Origin: Bacillota bacterium
Lineage (GTDB): Bacteria; Bacillota; Clostridia; Acetivibrionales; Acetivibrionaceae
Direction of reading: 5' to 3'
Assembly: GCA_023398495.1 (NCBI GenBank)
Contig: JAEWSG010000195.1
Location: 1-10,122 of the forward strand
Length of the DNA: 10,122 nucleotides
The first letter of the stretch is position 1; each line of letters opens with the position of its first letter. This document shows positions 7,875-10,122 of this stretch, one piece after another. The notes under the pieces are model-generated. The model made no database searches, had not been told where the DNA came from, and worked only from the letters and a program-made list of their open reading frames with translations. A program made the position numbers and the translations under genes.

Positions 7875-8252
7875 CTACTTTTCCTCCTTATAAATCAGCT
7901 TTGTTGGCAATATTCTTGAAATATATGCTTGTCCATCCTCATCAAACATTATGTATTTTTTTACAACTATACTCTTAAGAGGCTTAAATTTACCGTTACC
8001 TATTTGTTTTTCTAAAATCGTCTCTTCATTTCCATCTTCAGCATAAAGAACACCCTTAATTTCATCTTCCCTGTATATGTGCAAGCACTTGCCCTCATTA
8101 AAGAAAAATGCCTCATTAACATTAGAAATATCTATATCTGTATCTATTTGATCTCTGCCAAACTTTAAACTGTCAAAATAATATATAATATGGTTCTCAA
8201 AATCTTTCAACAGTTCATATATACTTTCTTTTTTTATGTTATTAATTTGCAT
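7875..8252 (-). CDS. csx19: Csx19-like small type III-D protein (TIGR03984-type)
   Basis: A small protein (125 aa) without catalytic motifs. The assignment rests on its overall pattern: an N-terminal helix, IYYFDSLKFG, then FFNEGKCLHIYREDEIKGVLY and a C-terminal KKYIMFDEDGQAYISRILPTKLI. This recalls the TIGR03984/Csx19 layout, an element characteristic of type III-D loci. Its position between the double-Cas7 gene and the TIGR03986 gene supports this, because these families are known to occur together. In the III-Dv complex Csx19 is a structural subunit of the ribonucleoprotein. I prefer the ATG at 8252 to the in-frame GTG at 8261: GGGGTGA lies 5 nt before the ATG and overlaps the stop of the preceding gene. 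With the GTG start the protein would be 128 aa and overlap that gene by 4 nt. It could also be an unrelated small protein, as the family is poorly conserved. Confidence 0.65.
   Translation of the reverse strand: MQINNIKKESIYELLKDFENHIIYYFDSLKFGRDQIDTDIDISNVNEAFFFNEGKCLHIYREDEIKGVLYAEDGNEETILEKQIGNGKFKPLKSIVVKKYIMFDEDGQAYISRILPTKLIYKEEK
7883..7889 (-). promoter_or_regulatory. ribosome binding site for the TIGR03986-type gene
   Basis: A perfect AAGGAGG on the minus strand, 10 nt before the ATG at 7872, lies inside the last codons of the Csx19-like gene (in ...YKEEK). It confirms the start and shows the two genes are translated from one message. Confidence 0.85.
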
Positions 8253-8257
8253 AACTT

Positions 8258-9586
8258 TCACCCCACGCTCATCAGTTTTGATATATATGAATTAAATTGT
8301 TCTTCGACCTGCTTATCTGGTGAATCAAAGTCGTAGACCATTTCATGTCCATCAAACAGTGTAAGCTTACTTGCCTTAATATAACCTCTTCCTACTGCAT
8401 ATCCACTACCAACATTCAGATCTTCTAAACATAAATCTCTTATTACTAAAAGCAGCAATCCGATTTCACTCTCATATTCTTCCAATCCAAAGGTGTTGAA
8501 AGTACATTCAATTTCCATATTACCCATGACTGTTTCCTCATTCATTAATGCGTTCTGCACAACTCCACCAGTAAAATAATCAATCTTAATTTTATTATAA
8601 ATCCCTTTCATTTCATCCCTTATCTCTGTATCAAAGCAACAAAATCTGGATATACATCCCTCATCCTCTTTTGATTCTATTCCAAATATATTGGAGATTA
8701 CTTGTTTATCAATTTTGGGAAAAGTTTTTGCTAATTTCTCAGCTCTTGATCTTAATACTCCTTTAAGAGAACTTCCTGGGATAATACAATTACCTTTATT
8801 ATCTGTTATATTCTTACTATCAGGTTCATCTGATGAACGAACAACCTCGTCTTTTATCAATAATGGAGTAGTTGCTCTTGCAATAATTCTAAAGTGCACC
8901 TTGGATGATAAATATCCATTATTCACTATATCTTCGGTTATTTCAACATCTTTAGTTTCTTTCAATAGATACTTGAACATATCATTAAAATTTCTAAGAT
9001 CAAATATTGATTTCGATACTGAATTGATTTCAAACCTTCCATAACCTATCATTTTATTGCTTCCAAATGATATATCGCCTACCGCAAGTGCCCTCAATAA
9101 ATCTTCAAATTCCTTCTGTGTTTTTACAAAATCACATTCATCTTCATAATTATTAAGCTCAAATGAAAACAAAAACCTTATTCCTTTATTTAAGAATTGT
9201 CTTTTAAATTTATGTCCAGATTTCTTACTTCCCAAACCAGATGAGACCACCGACATTTTTTCACTATCAATCTTAATTCCTGGCCGTGATGCCAACATTT
9301 CTTTATTAGTGTTTTCAACCAGAAAAGCATCATAAAATACTAACCGACTAATACCTGTTTCTGCACCGCCAAATAATCTGTTGTTATCAGATCCACAAGT
9401 AGTATTGATGTAACTTTCATAATAGTTACGGAAAGCACCGGCAATAGATGAACCTGGTATATATACTTTGCCTGTCAATACATCAATCTTCAGAAAGTCT
9501 GAATTATCTCTGATTGATACAGGTGAAATACTAGTTGCTTTAACAGTATACTTTATTGTTTCAATTAATTTGTTTTTATAAATCAT
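8258..9586 (-). CDS. fused double-Cas7 RAMP protein (Csm3-like pair, Cas7-2x type)
   Basis: Two Csm3/Cas7-like RAMP domains in one 442-aa chain. Domain 1 (about 8-195) has VYIPGSSIAGAFR (41-53), LFGGAETGISRLVFYDA (71-87) and a glycine-rich loop FGSNKMIGYGRF (174-185). Domain 2 (about 228-415) repeats the plan with IIPGSSLKGVLRSRAE (268-283), IFGIESKEDEGCISRFCCFDT (300-320) and NVGSGYAVGRGY (391-402). Cas7 subunits bind crRNA along the filament, and an Asp before the IPGSS motif cleaves target RNA. Asp30 and Asp256 lie 13 residues before the Ile of IPGSS, as the catalytic Asp does approximately in Csm3, so both domains may be active. The layout matches the Cas7-2x subunit of type III-Dv. AAGAGGTG lies 5 nt before the ATG, which overlaps the preceding stop by 4 nt (ATGA). 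Confidence 0.87.
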   Translation of the reverse strand: MIYKNKLIETIKYTVKATSISPVSIRDNSDFLKIDVLTGKVYIPGSSIAGAFRNYYESYINTTCGSDNNRLFGGAETGISRLVFYDAFLVENTNKEMLASRPGIKIDSEKMSVVSSGLGSKKSGHKFKRQFLNKGIRFLFSFELNNYEDECDFVKTQKEFEDLLRALAVGDISFGSNKMIGYGRFEINSVSKSIFDLRNFNDMFKYLLKETKDVEITEDIVNNGYLSSKVHFRIIARATTPLLIKDEVVRSSDEPDSKNITDNKGNCIIPGSSLKGVLRSRAEKLAKTFPKIDKQVISNIFGIESKEDEGCISRFCCFDTEIRDEMKGIYNKIKIDYFTGGVVQNALMNEETVMGNMEIECTFNTFGLEEYESEIGLLLLVIRDLCLEDLNVGSGYAVGRGYIKASKLTLFDGHEMVYDFDSPDKQVEEQFNSYISKLMSVG

Positions 9587-10086
9587 TCTCCCACCTCTTT
9601 CATTCTTATACAGTATTCAAAAAGGCTTGTGAAAAAGTTCAACTTCAAGTTATAGGAAAGCACACTTATATTCTTATCTTCAGGATATTTATAATCTCCA
9701 ATAGCAACTGCTTTTGAAAGGTTATCTATTATATTAAAAACTGAATTTGGCTTATTATCTACAAAATCAAGAAGTATTCTTTGAAGGCTTATCTTTTCCA
9801 CCTTGTGTTCATTAGTATTACAAGAAAAGGTAAATCCATTTAACTTATGCCATACTTCCTTCCCTTTTTTATCCGACATATGATCAAGATACTCTTTCAG
9901 CTCTTCTTTAAAATTACTTTCAGATTTATATAAGCCGTTCTTAAAAATAGTCAGGAGTTTCCCAATTTGAGATTGCAGACTACCTTTGAGTTTTTTATTA
10001 CTGTTGTTGCTCACGCTCTTTGACCATTCCGCTACAACATTTCGTGACCGCATGTTGACCTGAATAAAAGGCTGGTAATTTACCAT
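9583..10086 (-). CDS. small helical protein, possible Cas11-like small subunit
   Basis: I do not recognise this 167-aa protein by clear motifs. It is rich in Lys, Ser and Asn and appears mostly helical (for example 35-60, 97-128 and the C-terminal helix around NLKLNFFTSLFEYC). It has no signal peptide, membrane segment or metal-binding cluster. Its size, helicity and place ahead of the Cas7 gene fit a Cas11 small subunit (Csm2/Cmr5-like), but that is inference from context. The stop overlaps the next start by 4 nt, so it belongs to the same operon. The start is uncertain. The ATG at 10086 has no strong Shine-Dalgarno site. An internal ATG (codon 12, about 10053) has a weak AGG 5 nt upstream, and a GTG at codon 25 is also possible. 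The gene upstream is cut off by the window edge; Cas10 or Csx10 would be expected there. Confidence 0.45.
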   Translation of the reverse strand: MVNYQPFIQVNMRSRNVVAEWSKSVSNNSNKKLKGSLQSQIGKLLTIFKNGLYKSESNFKEELKEYLDHMSDKKGKEVWHKLNGFTFSCNTNEHKVEKISLQRILLDFVDNKPNSVFNIIDNLSKAVAIGDYKYPEDKNISVLSYNLKLNFFTSLFEYCIRMKEVGE

Positions 10087-10122
10087 TCGGTTTTACCGTT
10101 AAATTCTTAAGATATCTGCCAC

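Overview
The window looks like part of a Bacillota genome, most likely a Clostridia-type bacterium. The DNA is AT-rich (by eye about one third G+C), the genes have strong Shine-Dalgarno sites (AAGGAGG, GGAGG, GAGGTG), and they are tightly packed on one strand. No species can be named from the sequence alone. Essentially everything belongs to one type III CRISPR-Cas locus read on the minus strand, from right to left.

Layout in transcription order, from the right edge. A small helical protein at 9583-10086 may be the Cas11-like small subunit. It is followed by a double-RAMP (two fused Cas7 domains) protein at 8258-9586, a Csx19-like protein at 7875-8252, and a large TIGR03986-type Cas7 protein with a long insertion and a charged tail at 5788-7872. 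After a 72-nt gap come two different CARF-HEPN proteins, a TM1812/TIGR02221-type Csx1 at 4474-5715 and a TIGR02710-type Csm6-like ribonuclease at 2969-4426. A non-coding leader of about 280 nt follows at 2686-2968. A CRISPR array then fills 1-2685: 36 complete identical 37-bp repeats, one partial repeat at the left edge and 36 spacers. The array continues past position 1.

How the parts should work together. The RAMP proteins, Csx19 and the small subunit form the crRNA-bound backbone of a type III-D-like effector. Cas10 and the Cas5-like Csx10 are expected just upstream, beyond position 10122. When target RNA is recognised, Cas10 would make cyclic oligoadenylate, which the CARF domains of the two HEPN proteins would sense, switching on RNA cleavage. 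The array lies on the same strand, downstream of the genes, and its crRNAs would carry the 5' handle ATTGAAAC. No cas1, cas2, cas6 or reverse transcriptase lies in the window, so adaptation and crRNA processing must be encoded elsewhere.

The most interesting points are the effector make-up (a fused Cas7 pair, an insertion-bearing Cas7 and Csx19, apparently with a separate small subunit), the paired CARF-HEPN effectors, and one unusually long spacer that carries an intrinsic-terminator-like hairpin plus a ribosome-binding-site-like sequence. Family assignments come from motif recognition without database searches.
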